Shown in pieces: positions 1 to 37,069 of a DNA stretch of 64,000 bases. The DNA is taken from the NCBI RefSeq assembly GCF_963678635.1, contig NC_087070.1, forward strand, positions 2,981,157 to 3,045,156. The letters are read 5' to 3'. Source of the DNA: Symsagittifera roscoffensis. Its lineage: Eukaryota > Xenacoelomorpha > Acoela > Convolutidae. The translations under genes were made by a program, and so were the position numbers. The notes beneath the pieces were generated by a model. That model did not search any database. It had not been told where the DNA came from and worked only from the letters and a program-made list of their open reading frames with translations. Each line of letters starts with the position of its first letter. Positions within the stretch are counted from its first letter, which is position 1.

Positions 1-1955
1 CTATTTTTCTTGGTCTATAATTTACACGCGGCGATTCATCCCACACCGCAAAATCTTTCCAAAATTAATTGAGGCAGCTAATTGGTTTTATTATTCCCTT
101 CTCGACTCAAAATTTACAACTTAAAATTAATATTGTCAATAGTTTTGCCAATATTTAATTTACCAAAAACTATTCGACAAAACTGCAAAAACTAAAGACC
201 AATTAAAGGACAGCCGAAACACTCAAGGATTTGCCCTGATACAAGCAGTCTTTTTTTTTATCTCGAGAAATAAACCACACTAAGCTGAAACATTCTGTCA
301 ATTTTTCAAAAATTAGATAGGTTAGACTTTTACAGGCTATTTTGATGGCATCATGGTATCTAGAGGGATCACTCAAGATTTATCAGTGGCTGTAGAAATC
401 TCTAAGCAGCATTTCAAGTTCATCGAGCAGTATACCTGTCTAAGCATTAAGGCTTAGTGATTTGAATTTGATAAAATTGAGTCAGATAAAACTGGTGGTT
501 TTCTTGAAAAAAAAGATGATTCCAACTATATAATTTATTGAAAAGAAACCAGCAGTACATAAAAATTGAGAGCTTTTTTACTCAACAATTTCCTAATCAT
601 AATTAAAATTTACCAGTACATTTTTCTTTGTCAATTTCGGTGTATTTCTTGTTAACAATTCATAAGCCGAGATTTCAAAATTTAGTATGTTTACTTCTCT
701 ATGTTAACTAAAAACACTCAAAACAAACAAATAGGTTTCAAGCAAAATTATCAAAACAAGTAAAATTATTACACAAAAAGGATTAAACAACTTGTGTAAT
801 AGTTTTGCTTGTTTTTCTGAGACCTTAAAGTTGCACATAGCGCGATTCGAACGCGCTACCAAAAAGTGACAGACCGTACCACACACAAATTTTACAAATT
901 TGATAAATCTTCAATTTGTGTTTTCTCGAAAACAAGGATGCCGAGCTATTAGACACCCCACAAACGTTCAAACTGCGTTCTTTCAAGGTTATTTTGCTTA
1001 GTGTTGCTAGAATTTTCCACAAGATAATGAACCAAAAATTTTTTCTCTCATTTTTTGACAAAATTTTTGCCATTTTTGGTGCGTGTGGGAGAGGAACTAA
1101 AATTAAACCTTGAATATGTTTCTTATTTTGTTTTTGCTTAAGGTAATATATTATTTTTTATCATTTTCATTAAGTTACAACCAGTGCGAAACGAATGATT
1201 CTTCATACTACATTTCTGAAATTAAACTTTTGTCAATAGGACCAGAAAACTTTTTCCAACCAAGAGCAAGAAAAAAGCCTTTATATGATAAACCTCACTC
1301 TACTTATTCTTATGATTGATACTTGAGTTAAAAGAACCGAACAAAAAATTGAATTAAAAAACTGGAAACTATCGAATACAGAATTTCGTATCTTTTCGTC
1401 GCCGGGAAATGAACCAGCAAATAAACAGTTTGATTAAATGTGAAAAAGCGGACTTGAAAATCAGGTGAAAATCGACACAAGTACCTTTGCTACAAAGAAC
1501 ATTATTTATTATAATAGAAGTAGAAGTCTATTAAATAAACCTTTAAAAAACTTAGATGAAATCCTATTGTTGTTCCTGAAAATGCTATTTTAAATTCATG
1601 ATAAAAAAACAAATTGAAACCAAATTATTAACACTTTTTGGTAAGGGACGGACAAAAAAGCAACTTAAAATTTTAAAAAAAATAATTTAAAATGTTTTTT
1701 TTTTTGAAAAAAATTCAGGGAAATAAAGTAATCATCGAATTATTTTGGTTAATTGCAGCAAAAGGAGTCAATTACTGGATTACAAAACAATTTTCGACCA
1801 TCATTGTATAAAAACTTGCTTTTATTATTTTTCGAAACTGAGCAGAAAGTTAGTTTAAATATTTTCATTTTGTTCAAATGGCTTTGTATATTTTTCCTCA
1901 TCGAGAAACAGAGAATGATCACATAAAACACAATAGCATTCCCAAGCGGCTAAAA
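1..1955. other. Gene-free AT-rich flank with a tRNA-like T-arm
   Basis: No credible coding sequence is visible. Open frames are short, begin at non-ATG codons or are rich in Phe, Lys and Asn as expected from AT-rich noise. The only structured element is at about 828-868: read on the minus strand it forms a 5-bp GCGCG/CGCGC stem around a TTCGAAT loop, like a tRNA T-arm. It is probably a SINE fragment, since no convincing acceptor stem or D-arm accompanies it. Confidence 0.5.
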
Positions 1956-1994
1956 AATTTGGTCGACCTAGGCGGGGTTTAGGTCGACCAAATT
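1956..1994. repeat. Perfect 15-bp inverted repeat (hairpin)
   Basis: Bases 1956-1970 (AATTTGGTCGACCTA) are followed by a 9-base G-rich spacer and then the exact reverse complement at 1980-1994. Each arm contains GTCGAC. No gene is next to it. It lies about 95 bases left of the inverted-repeat transposon at 2089, so it may belong to a larger mobile element. Confidence 0.8.
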
Positions 1995-2088
1995 GATTAT
2001 CCGAGCTCTCCTAAAGCACTAAAAAGACGCTGTTTCGGCCAAATTTTCTGCGCCGAGAATTGCAATCAGTTGGTTAGATACTGAAACG

Positions 2089-2503
2089 CAGGGGCGGATT
2101 TACTGAAAAGCAGGGACGCCCCTTTTTAGAAATTCGACCCCCTGCCGACCCAAAGGGTCCCCTTTTGTACTATTTTGAAATATCCATTTTCGGTAACGGC
2201 CACTAAAATTTTCCTAAAAGCGCCTTTGGCGCCAACTTATACTAATTTTGAGATGGGAGCGCGCGCCGAAAAAACGCGATTTTTTGGTCATTTTCCAAAT
2301 TGTTCATAAAAAACGCATTTTTGACCAGTTTTCTCAAAAATTTTCCTACGGCGCTTAAATTAGCGTCAAAATAGGGTCTTTATACTGATTTGGGAGAGCT
2401 CAGAAAATCAATTTGATCGAGCTAAAAAAAAAAGTTGACAAATTTTTTAATTCTTTTGAAAATCCGCCCCCCCCCCCTCGAGAAAATCCTAGATCCGCTT
2501 CTG
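2089..2503. mobile_element. Short non-autonomous DNA transposon (MITE-like, possibly hAT)
   Basis: The left end begins CAGGGGCGGATTTA, and the right end read in reverse begins CAGAAGCGGATCTA, giving imperfect terminal inverted repeats of about 14 bases. Ends of the form CAGGGGCGGAT are common in invertebrate hAT-like MITEs. The interior has no ORF and includes a C-run near 2467-2477. The flanking 8 bases (2081-2088 and 2504-2511) match only partly, so the target duplication is not proven. A diverged relative lies at about 24189-24440. Confidence 0.5.
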
Positions 2504-4320
2504 TTCAAAACCCTTCATAATGCTGCTAACGAACGAAAGGTGAAGGGTTATGGGAATAATTTTTATCTAATACCGAACAAAAATCATTTCTAAATTGTTC
2601 AGATAGTCTTTTATTTGTACTTACCAACTAAGGGACGTGAACAAACTGATAAGCAAGGTCAGTGCCAAAAAAAATGTAATCGATTTAGCAGACATAGTTT
2701 GAAACATAATATGGCAGTAAAACTGCAGTATAAAATCAAGTAGTAAATCAACTATAAACCAACTCAAAAACAATTTATAAAAATCAGAATTTAAATAATT
2801 TATTCAGAGTAAACTGTTAGCAAGAATTCCGAGGTTCGTTTTCTCGGTTTTCGTGCGGCGAGAAACATCAACTTGAATGTCCTTTGATAATGGATTACAT
2901 TTGATAACAATCAAATTTTTCACTTATAACAATTTAATTATCAACAGCCTCGATGTGAAAAAACAAAAATGCGTTTTGTGTTTTAAGTGCTGCAATTTTT
3001 ATCGTTTGTAACACAAAATGTGCTCTATTGGTACTAAAACATACCGAACGTCGAGTTTTTATATCACGTGTTGTCATTGTACACCATTTTTTTAAGCGGA
3101 GTAATTTAAAACATATATCTACAGCGTGATGCATTTTATTACAAAACAAATAGACCAAAATTAGACTGAAACTAAAACTGAATCAGCAGCACAGCATAAG
3201 AGTATTTTCACGTATAGTACCAACCGCAAAAATCAGTTTGATAAAAAACGTTCGACCTATTTGGCTAGAACTAACTACATTATCTATATCTGGCTAATTG
3301 GCCATTTATTCGCAATAGCTAATTGCATTTAAAGGTGCTGCTCGGAAAAAAAAACATATGAAAAAGTAATGGAAAAATTTGGTTCTAAATGTCTATGCCT
3401 CTTACCGAACAACCAAACCTCAGAAAGTCATCAAGCAAAAAGCAGTGAGATTTCAACCAGAAATATAATTCCTCGCGATTCATGCCTTGAGGTTACAAAG
3501 CACGAGTAGTAATACAAGACCCGATTGATTGCATTTAAAGGTGCAAAAGTCCAGACATGAAACCATAACATCGCGAGCTGGATAATAAAATTCTTGGCAC
3601 AGCAAAATTTACTGGAAAAAGCTTGGTCATGAAATTGCAAATTTCATGATATTAAGAAGCGCAATTGAATGTATAGTCCCCGAAGTCTGGATAGGCAATC
3701 GCAACTTCGCAAAACTTAGAAAATATGATCTACGCACATTGCCAGACAAAAGTCTATGAACCAATTTCAAGTTAAAAAATTTTCTTACGTAATAAAAATT
3801 TTAAATAAAATTAATACATTGGCAACGTTTCGTGTTTTCTGAAATGAGGAAGTCTGGACTAACGTTTTAAAAATTATATATTCTAAGCCATATGATAAGC
3901 TATTGAAACTATTTTGTTTAGCTAAAAATAAGCTTCAGCCTGCAATAAAAAAAAACAATTGGAAAGCACTTAGTGTAGGGTCAGGCGTTGACTTAGAGAT
4001 AGTCAGATCGTTATCTCGATCCCCTGCTATGGCAATTATAATATGTGATGACGATCTCTACTTAACCTCTAGTCTAGTTTCAGGTCTACCAAAGTCTGAC
4101 AAATTTCGAGTCGTACCGCAAGAAAATTATTTTTTTGAGCAACTTTACAAATTATTTATCAGAATGCCGGAAAAAATACCCGCATTGGCTGAAATTGTCA
4201 AGAAATACACGTGACCATTTCCAAGGTCATACCGGTTTGCAAGGTTCTAGAATTTCACGACGGCTTTTTTCAGTCGCAAAAGTCTGGAAAAAGTAAAATC
4301 TGATAGCGAAAGTTTAGATA
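2504..4320. other. Intergenic, no recognised gene
   Basis: AT-rich sequence. The longest ATG-less frame here (3903-4214, plus, 103 codons) matches no family I recognise and has no flanking signals that would make it a gene. Nothing else is supported. Confidence 0.5.
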
Positions 4321-4322
4321 TA

Positions 4323-4830
4323 TCAAAAAATGGTAGCAAAAAATATCTGTTCACTTTGTCGCTGGTCCAGAAGTCGCGTGGGATTGAAGTTAGTAACAAA
4401 AATCGGACAATGCCAAGTTGGGTCACGAAATTCCGTACATGCCAGCTTCTGGCCGCATAAATCTGGACATGCCAAAATTAGATCGCAGACGGCACAGAAA
4501 ACATCCTGCGAACTATCACCGAACATGCGAAGTTCTATTCGGTCGAAAGGTTCAGTGAAATAGCTGCGAGGTATTGTCAGAGAACCTAACAAATGAAGAC
4601 CTGAGTACCACTCAAGGAATTGCTTTTTGATTTCCTCTGGCAGATCATCGTCCCATTTTTGACCGCTGATTCGCCAGATATCTTTTAATAGAAGGCGAGC
4701 CTTCACGGTATACGGAGCCACTAACCCAATTGGATCAAAAACAGAGGAAACAAAACTCAACACGGTACGCTGAGTGATTGCTTTGTCTAGTGGACGATCA
4801 AGCCCGATACAAGGGTTATTGATAAAATAA
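4323..4830 (-). pseudogene. BEL/Pao retrotransposon pol fragment (post-RT region)
   Basis: The minus-strand frame carries the BEL/Pao signature in which a VLSF..SVFDPIGLVAPY block is followed by KARLLLKDIWR, a WDDDLPEE stretch and an IPR motif. In intact elements this follows reverse transcriptase. The fragment is open for about 165 codons, then loses similarity below about 4490, where a repeated 29-base motif (4459-4487) starts. Neither the RT catalytic core nor the protease is present. It sits head-to-head with the integrase fragment at 4862, so the element has been rearranged. Clearly non-functional. Confidence 0.75.
4459..4487 (+). repeat. 29-base direct repeat, copy 1
   Basis: This 29-base stretch, containing TCTGGACATGCC, recurs exactly at 5418-5446 in the same orientation. 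Degenerate versions of the CATGCCA core precede it from about 4399. The two exact copies bracket the BEL/Pao fragments. Confidence 0.85.
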
Positions 4831-4861
4831 GACTCAAAGGACCATCATGTGATATCGACAT

Positions 4862-5417
4862 TTGTCTGGAAAATTCGTCGTCGATGTTTTGACAGAAAAA
4901 AATCTTCCCTTCGGAAAATGGGAGAGATTCAATTCAATCGTAAAATACAAACGCGCAGTAGCATTTTTGTTAAGATGGCTGCCATCCCATAAACATTTCC
5001 GGTCGAGTATATTAGAAATTACAGACCCATCTGAAATGGATATTGCTGAACAGAAGCTCATTTACCTGTCCCAGGGTGAGACATTCCCTAGTGAGCTAAA
5101 ACTACTAAGATCCGGTAAAGTTATCACAAGGAATAGTCGGATCGCCAAGTATTCGCCGTTCATTGGACCAGCTGGCATCCTTCGCTCGACTGGGCGCATC
5201 AGCCGCTTGGTTAATTCCGATTTCGATAGCAAGCATCCGATTATACTTGATGCACGTCACGCGTTTGTTCGGTTATTGGTTCAGCACTTGCACGTTAGGA
5301 ATTTCCATCAAGGCTTGGATTACATGCGTGCGGTGGTTAATTTGAAGTACGTCGTGTTAAATTTGCGATGGTTGCTGCGAAACATTGAAAATACTTGCGT
5401 CGTGTGCCGAAAACGCA
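4862..5417 (+). pseudogene. BEL/Pao retrotransposon integrase N-terminal fragment
   Basis: A plus-strand frame of about 185 codons reads as the RNase H-integrase linker and integrase zinc-binding region of BEL/Pao elements: an AEQKLIYLSQ helix, PFIGPAGILRSTGRI, HPIILDARH, then a VRNFHQG histidine block and a CVVC pair before an RKRK run. The conserved HHCC-type ligands can be seen, but the catalytic DDE core is missing: the frame is cut off where the 29-base repeat begins at 5418. Its orientation is opposite to the other Pao fragment only about 30 bases away, so this is an inverted, truncated relic. Confidence 0.78.
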
Positions 5418-5446
5418 AAATCTGGACATGCCAAAATTAGATCGCA
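5418..5446 (+). repeat. 29-base direct repeat, copy 2
   Basis: Exact second copy of the sequence at 4459-4487, in the same orientation. It truncates the BEL/Pao integrase frame immediately after its CVVC pair. Confidence 0.85.
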
Positions 5447-6290
5447 AAAATCTGAGCATAAAGCACTGACCCCATCCACACTTGTATGCTGGATGCGAGT
5501 TTGTAGTCAGTTTTTCTTCAGAAATTTCTTTGTCTTCAAGAATGAAAAAATAAGGCTGCTTAACCATGGAATTCATAGTAAAATCTAGAAACCAGAGAGG
5601 TATAATGGTACCAGTTTCAATTCAACAAAACGTTTTTTTTTGTATCCACGCTTGTCTCTTAACTCTATTCTGTCTCTGGATTCCAGACTTATGTTTTAGC
5701 AGAAACCTCTTTTTATAAAACTCATCCAATGGATCATTTGAAGTTAATAAAATCTATAGATCACTTGAAATCTAGAAAAACAAAACCCATTTTAAAAACT
5801 AAAACCAAGGTGCTTTTTCACACCATTTCCACATTTGCTATTCTTCAGTTTAATTTGCCTTCATTCATTGAGTGATTTAAAATGTAACAGAAATTGAAAA
5901 TTTAGAAATTAACACAAATCAGATCTAACTGCCATAAACCCAATTTTCAATTTTATCCTTGAAAAACTTAAAATCCACATGACCTGAATAATTTCAAAGG
6001 CACTTCGTCCATTTAAACAAAAATTAGTAGTTAAGCCACGTTATAAACAATATCAAGAAACTCGTCGAAAAATATCTAACAAAAAGAACTTTCGCAACTA
6101 CCCCAACAGTTGAAAAAAAAACAGAATTAACTTGGCAGCATGCTAGTAACCGGATTGATTTACCAAATTTTAAAATCAGCAACAGTAATTTGTTTTGAAA
6201 ACAATTTTTTCAGATTTTAAATTACCGTTTATATTTCAAATCTGATAAAATCAGTGGTTAACAAATCGTTCAATCATTTATCAAAAGTGA
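5447..6290. other. Intergenic / LONP1 3' flank, no recognised gene
   Basis: AT-rich sequence downstream of the LONP1 stop codon (LONP1 is transcribed leftwards). No canonical AATAAA was found close to the stop. Nothing else is supported. Confidence 0.45.
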
Positions 6291-31464
<25,174 letters not shown>

Positions 31465-32689
31465 TTCGACGAATTAATGCTGTTACCTTGAGTATGGTAG
31501 GGGATTTTTAGAGGGCGCATACAGCAGCTGTGCTGAGAGCCTTACGGGCCTTCTAACGCCTCTCAACATTAACTAACCAACTGAAAAAAAAAACAGTGTC
31601 CTAGAGGCGGTGACTAAATAAGGTTGAAAAACTTTCCACGCATGCAGAGTAAACTAAGCTTTTCACTTTATTTTGAATTGGAGTACATAAGTTCGACTTG
31701 AATTTTTTAAACTTGACTGGAGGCCCTGTCAACCTGATGTCTGACATCCATATCAAGCAGTCGTAATTGATTGTGTAATTATTGGCTCATGTGAATAATC
31801 CCCCCTCCCAAAAAAAAACAGACCAAGTGATCTATCGACATCAAAATTCTAATTAAAAGTTAGCGATTTAGAATAAAACTGATTTGTTTCGAATTTCAAA
31901 AATGGTTGACAAAAGCAAAAACCGACTAGCTTCCAATTGGCAAAAAAAGTTAAATTATGACACTGATAAATTATTGCTGTTATTTGATAAATTAAGCTGT
32001 TATTACAGCAAAATGAATGAGAAACAAAGACATAGCCAACAAACAGTCGATGAACGCAAGGAAACAGAAAAAAACTGACTTGTTTTTTGAAAAACTTCAA
32101 TTCTCGACCTTTACAAGACCTTTCACTACGTGTATCAACTCCTAAAACATGAGTGAAATATATGAGCCCAGAATGCTACAAAAGTGTTCTTAACATTTTT
32201 CGATTATATGAAGGTGTGCTATTTTTTGTTTCGCCCCATTGAATTTTCTCGCAACATGTCCGCTCTAAGTTCTATTGAAATTGCTGTGTCCAGAAGTCTT
32301 CTTCTTTCTATTAATTAACTTTTGATCAAATAACGCGTTATTTGATCAACTTTTGATCAAATTTTTTTAGAGTACCTTCGGCTGCAAATCAAGAAATCAA
32401 CTGTACAAAAGTTCACTGCTTTTCTAAGTTTAAAAAGCTGACAGGTGGTAATATTTGAATTTGGCCAGCATGTATTATCACGGATCAAGTAATCAAGTAA
32501 ACCATCAATGCACAACAAGATCCACAATTGTATATAGGAATTATGTATGGACTTACATCATTTACATTTTATATCAACAATTCTTTATCCATAATTCACA
32601 CTCGCATTTTCAACACTCATTAGCTTTTATACTCGATTGGTTGTGAAAATATTTGGTGTCGCATTTTCCAGCTAATTTTCAATCGTGCA
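31465..32689. other. Spacer between CCT4 3' end and LONP1 start
   Basis: Presumably holds the LONP1 promoter and 5' UTR (right to left) and the CCT4 3' UTR. A partial copy of the composite repeat lies at about 32025-32110. No TATA box or canonical AATAAA could be assigned with confidence. Confidence 0.5.
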
Positions 32690-34315
32690 TTAATGTCCAG
32701 TTGCTGTGATTATATCGTCGATTTTCAGGATGCTCCTCACAGTTTCGGTTGCCAACGTGATCGCACTTGTCGACACCAGCAGAGGCTGCAGCACACTTTC
32801 ATCTTCTATGTTCGTGATGCATCCTTTTCTTACATTGATTCCCGCATTCAGTTCCCCGTTAGCGTGTCTGTTTCTCAGCTCTGTAACTGTTTCGATCGGG
32901 TTCAGACCTGCGTTTTCCGACAATGTATAGGGAATCACTTCCATTGCGTCGGCAAACGCTTGGAAGCAATAGGCGTCCATACCTGAGAGCTTCTGGGCAT
33001 GTTCCATCAAGCGAAGATGCACTTCGATTTCCGGAACACCTCCGCCGGCGATAACTGCTCGTTTCTTGACCAAACACCGGATCACGCATAAGGCATCGTG
33101 CAAAGACCTATCAGCTTCGTCAAGAACTAGCTTGTTGGATCCTCGCATCAGAACTGTGACCGTCTTGAATTTCTTCTCGATTCCTGTGATCTTAACAATC
33201 TTATCGGTTCCAACCGGAATTTCCTCAACCAGATCCGCTGTCGCCAGGTGTTCTTGAATGACGTGATCAAGAGACGCAATTGGTCTGGTTCCGAGAGTCT
33301 TCGAGAGGAACTCGATATCGTCTCTCTCGATATCACTTACAACCAGGATTTTCATCTTGGCAAAGAAGTGCAATGCCAGGTCACTGACCGCATCTCGAAG
33401 AATCGATTTCTGAATCAGCAACACATTACATCCCGCTTTCTTGATTTGTTTCACAATGTTCAGAATATACGCTCGCTCCTCTTTCAAAACTCTGTCCATT
33501 TGCGTGTAGTCCGAAATGATAACTTGGTTTTCCATATCAGTTTTGGGCGGCGAGATACAGAACTGAATCAAAGCGATCTTCGCTTTCTCTATTTTGCTGG
33601 GTCCTCCGACATTTTTGGTTTTCTGGTCCAGAACAATCCCATCAATCAAAGTGCTATCTTCAACGACACCTCCGAGTTTCTTCACAATCTTGACGTTCCT
33701 TAGATCGACCTGATCGTCTTCGAGGGAGTCGACGACTTTCAAAACACAGTCGACGGCCATTGGTCCAAGAAGCGATGAGTACTGCGATACCACTTTCGAG
33801 TTCAGTGACGTCGAGGCACTTTTGACCAAGTACTCCCGATCATTCAAGTCTATAGGCTTGCTGATGCCTTCAAGGATCTCGATGGCCTTGTGCGCTGCAC
33901 GCTGGAAAGACTCCGATATGGTTGTCGGGTGGATCCCGCGGTTAAGTAGTTTTCTACAGGCGTCCAAGAGGCTTCCTGCAATAACACAGACAGACGTCGT
34001 TCCATCGCCTGCCTCAATGTCTTGCGCTTTCGACAGTTCGACCAGCATTTTGGCAGCAGGGTGCAAAACTTGCATTTGCTTCAGAATAGTGGCTCCATCA
34101 TTTGTAATCGTGACGTCTCCATTGCCTTGCTGGATCATTTTGTCCATGCCTCGGGGTCCCAGTGACGTTCGTATGGCGTCGGCGACTGCTTTCGCGGCAA
34201 CAATGTTGCTGTCCCGAACATGCTCGGGCTTCTCTTTGTCCTTGAACACTGCACCTCCGCCCTGTGTTCTGTTGCTGGTAGGCATTTTTCTCGCAGTGTC
34301 TCCGCTTGCAGTCAT
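32690..34315 (-). CDS. CCT4: T-complex protein 1 subunit delta (CCT4), intronless
   Basis: Cytosolic group II chaperonin subunit; sixteen subunits of eight types form the double ring that folds actin, tubulin and WD40 proteins with ATP. The 541-residue ORF is full length for the family. Visible motifs: [12 protein letters not shown] near residue 50, [17 protein letters not shown] (nucleotide site) near 64, [16 protein letters not shown] near 104, and the C-terminal [13 protein letters not shown] block with [14 protein letters not shown]. The [19 protein letters not shown] helix and absence of other-subunit signatures point to delta. The coding region has no intron, unlike neighbouring LONP1. 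On the minus strand a strong Py-tract acceptor (TTTCAG) lies at 34354-34356, about 38 bases before the ATG, suggesting a 5' UTR intron or a trans-splice site. The codon pattern is clean and no disabling change is seen, so it looks functional. Confidence 0.97.
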   Translation of the reverse strand: MTASGDTARKMPTSNRTQGGGAVFKDKEKPEHVRDSNIVAAKAVADAIRTSLGPRGMDKMIQQGNGDVTITNDGATILKQMQVLHPAAKMLVELSKAQDIEAGDGTTSVCVIAGSLLDACRKLLNRGIHPTTISESFQRAAHKAIEILEGISKPIDLNDREYLVKSASTSLNSKVVSQYSSLLGPMAVDCVLKVVDSLEDDQVDLRNVKIVKKLGGVVEDSTLIDGIVLDQKTKNVGGPSKIEKAKIALIQFCISPPKTDMENQVIISDYTQMDRVLKEERAYILNIVKQIKKAGCNVLLIQKSILRDAVSDLALHFFAKMKILVVSDIERDDIEFLSKTLGTRPIASLDHVIQEHLATADLVEEIPVGTDKIVKITGIEKKFKTVTVLMRGSNKLVLDEADRSLHDALCVIRCLVKKRAVIAGGGVPEIEVHLRLMEHAQKLSGMDAYCFQAFADAMEVIPYTLSENAGLNPIETVTELRNRHANGELNAGINVRKGCITNIEDESVLQPLLVSTSAITLATETVRSILKIDDIITATGH

Positions 34316-34359
34316 AGTAGTTTCTCTAAGAGCCTCACGAAGTCAATTCAGATCTGAAA

Positions 34360-36990
34360 CGAAGAAAAAGTGAACAATTTTGGGTTTACATTTCCAGAAA
34401 TTCAAAAACCAGAAATATCAATGAGAAAATAATTTGATCGAAGCTAAGCCACTTATTACGCCTGGCATTGATAATAAGCCCTCGGTTTAAAAAAAAATGA
34501 TTTTCCTGAAAAATGTCATTAAGGTCGTTTGAGATTCTCACAGACCGATTGACATTGTCAAGGCGCTTTCAACGCCATTACATCCTGAATTAGATCAAGC
34601 ATTGCTTAAGAATACAATTGCTAGCCCACAGAAACTTCCAAGCGAGTGACACTTGGTTTCAAAATTTAGAGATGAGAATCTTGAGACAAGGAACTGGAGG
34701 CCAACCACTAAAGACAGCAAAAAGACCCACAAATATCTGGCATACGAATTTCTAGTTCAAGTAGATTTGACATCTAAAGAAACTAAAAAACCATACCGGT
34801 CATATGAAATTTATGGTTGAAGTAAGTTTTCTGTTATCGATCTAAACAGTAAACCAATCGCTCATTCTAATTTCTAGATTGCACACACCAGAATACTTAT
34901 TGGATCAAAAAGAGGATTACTGAAGAGAATTTTAGAAAAACAATGAGTGCAGATGCCCTAATTCTATATAATCAAAGAAAGATTAGGATTGAGCGCAATG
35001 TCTAATTTTCCGTCTTCAGACGAATCCAGATTCGATCAAAACATATGAGAACTAAAATAATCAAAACGGCAAAACATAGAAGAAAAAAGGTTAGTAGATT
35101 ACCCTCTGATGAAATAAATTTCTTCTGCTAAAAATGGTATTTTTCAAAAAACTCGGGAAATTTTGATTAAAGCATCTGTACTTTGTTGTCTTATATGCCC
35201 CATAGAAACGTCCGTTTGGAATACGTCGTGTTTTATATTTGAAACCTTTTATTTTCCCTTTTTAAAATCACATTCCGAAAAAAAATTGACACAACTACTT
35301 TGGATTCGAGAAAAAATTAATCTAGTCGACATTTAGCATACTGATTATATGCTGACAACCAATGTTAGCAATTGCATAAATAAAAACTAGTTGCTTAAGA
35401 CTTATTGCATTACTCAAGAACACATGATTCGAAATTTTGGCTTCAAAATACAGGGAAAAGCTGGAAATTTTGTCTCTATTTTTTCTAACTTCAATTAATA
35501 ATGTCAGAACTTTCCGTCTCAATCGCCCAGCTCCAGGTTATATTTTTATGCTTTCATTTTTTTGTTACTTTCTCCAAATTTGACCAATATTTTGTCTGTG
35601 GTGGGACTCAACTTCTCTATCTGAGGAGGGAAAATCAAGCAATAAAACTACTAACAAAAACGAATATAACAAAAACATCAATAAAATGGACAGAATAATT
35701 TATTATCTGACAGTTCACAGAGCATTTTAAATTATTCACAGCGAGACACCTTCGCATTACACGTATATTCAGTAAAAAAGACATCTAAATTAATAATACG
35801 TTTCAGTGTGAATAAACTAGCCGATGAATGAGCCAGCCGAAAAAGCATATAAAATCAGCCGAACTTAGGTGCGAAAGCAAGCATATAAATCAGCCAAAAT
35901 TTCCGTCATTTCAGTTGAAAGTTGCATGATTATCATGTTTTACAGAACTGTTACATCATTATTATTTAACATTTCGTTATTTTCGGCTGGTTTATATGAA
36001 TGGTAGTTGTTTTATACTTCGGCTGGTTTGTATGAAAAACTAGATGAAACGTGTAGATTAACAAGTTTGATTTTTCGGATCTGGAAACTACAGATAAAAA
36101 CTACCCAGAGGAGACTTTGTACTGTAACCCAGAAACTCCGTCATATATAATTTAAAATATCAGAATTCTTTGTCCGGGCAAAAAGGTTGACCCGCAGTCT
36201 TTTTTACTGAACCATATATGTTGTAGAAATAGGAAACACATATTTCGTCAGCCCTTCCCTAAATTTAAGTCTAAAAAGCTAAATATTTTAAACAACTTTT
36301 CTCGAAAATAGGACTTTTGTTCGGCTGATAGAGGTTTAATATTATGCCCCAATTGCCCACCTAGGAATTGTTAACGCTAGAACGAGTTCTTCGCGCTGTA
36401 ATGTCTTTCCCCAAGACATGACTATTCGGATGCAAAATTTTAGATTTTTAACACAATGAACTACTCTCCTCCCAGTTTACTTTAAAAACTTTCTTTTATT
36501 CCCTCAAACATCCCACATTTTCAAACCTCCTACAAACCTCCTAATTTTTAAACTCAAAACTCCTTGTAACATCCACCCAACAACATTTGAGAAATCTATA
36601 CCTGTTAAGAACATATTCTCACGAACAGCACCTGTACTTTTTTACTACATTGAATGATTTAAACGAACTAAGTTCTTTTTTATTCTCATAATTTTAAAAA
36701 GACTTCAAAACAAATGCGGACAAAAATATCGCGTAAGCTATTGCAGATACACCTCCCCTTACTGTTCTCCACTTTTTTAACTTTTCGAAAAACAACACCA
36801 CGTTAACCCCAATGGACCCGGGGCTTCGGTCGACCGAGTCTAGAGTTCGGTTTGAGCATGCCGGACGCGCCCCGTCTGGGATAACAACAAAAAACCTTTG
36901 AGTTCTCTTTGAAGTTGCTTAAGTCTCTCGAAAAAAATATATCATAAGCCATTGTTCATTCCCATTTCTGATACCACAGTTCCTTCCTTC
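34360..36990. other. Intergenic, no gene; small inverted repeats
   Basis: No coding region recognised. Between 35845 and 36034 there are two left-facing words (GCATATAAA-ATCAGCC type at 35845 and 35881) and two inverted partners (GGCTGGTTTATATG at 35985 and a variant at 36021), able to form alternative hairpins. Confidence 0.5.
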
Positions 36991-36999
36991 CGACCGGGC

Positions 37000-37068
37000 G
37001 CAATGGCCAAGTAGTTAGATCTCTCCGATGATCTGCGCTCATTGCTTGAGGGTTAACCCAGGAAAAAA
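37000..37068 (+). repeat. tRNA-like head (Leu/Ser type)
   Basis: Reads GGGCGCAATGGCCAAGTAG, an A-box-like start, followed by a loop and variable-arm-like segment and GAGGGTTAACCC in the B-box position (two changes from consensus). Probably a SINE head or tRNA pseudogene rather than a working tRNA. Confidence 0.45.
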
Positions 37069-37069
37069 C

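Noticed and set aside
1116-1319. Short frame with a hydrophobic, signal-peptide-like start
   Set aside because: AT-rich DNA often gives Phe/Leu-rich starts; no poly(A) signal or family support.
3903-4214. 103-codon plus-strand frame that looks fairly protein-like
   Set aside because: No ATG start, no recognised domain, no splice or poly(A) support; kept as non-coding.
33248-34373. Long plus-strand frames across CCT4
   Set aside because: They are shadows of the CCT4 coding strand.
36820-36890. GC-rich block considered as a promoter or CpG island
   Set aside because: Too short, and no gene start is adjacent on either strand.
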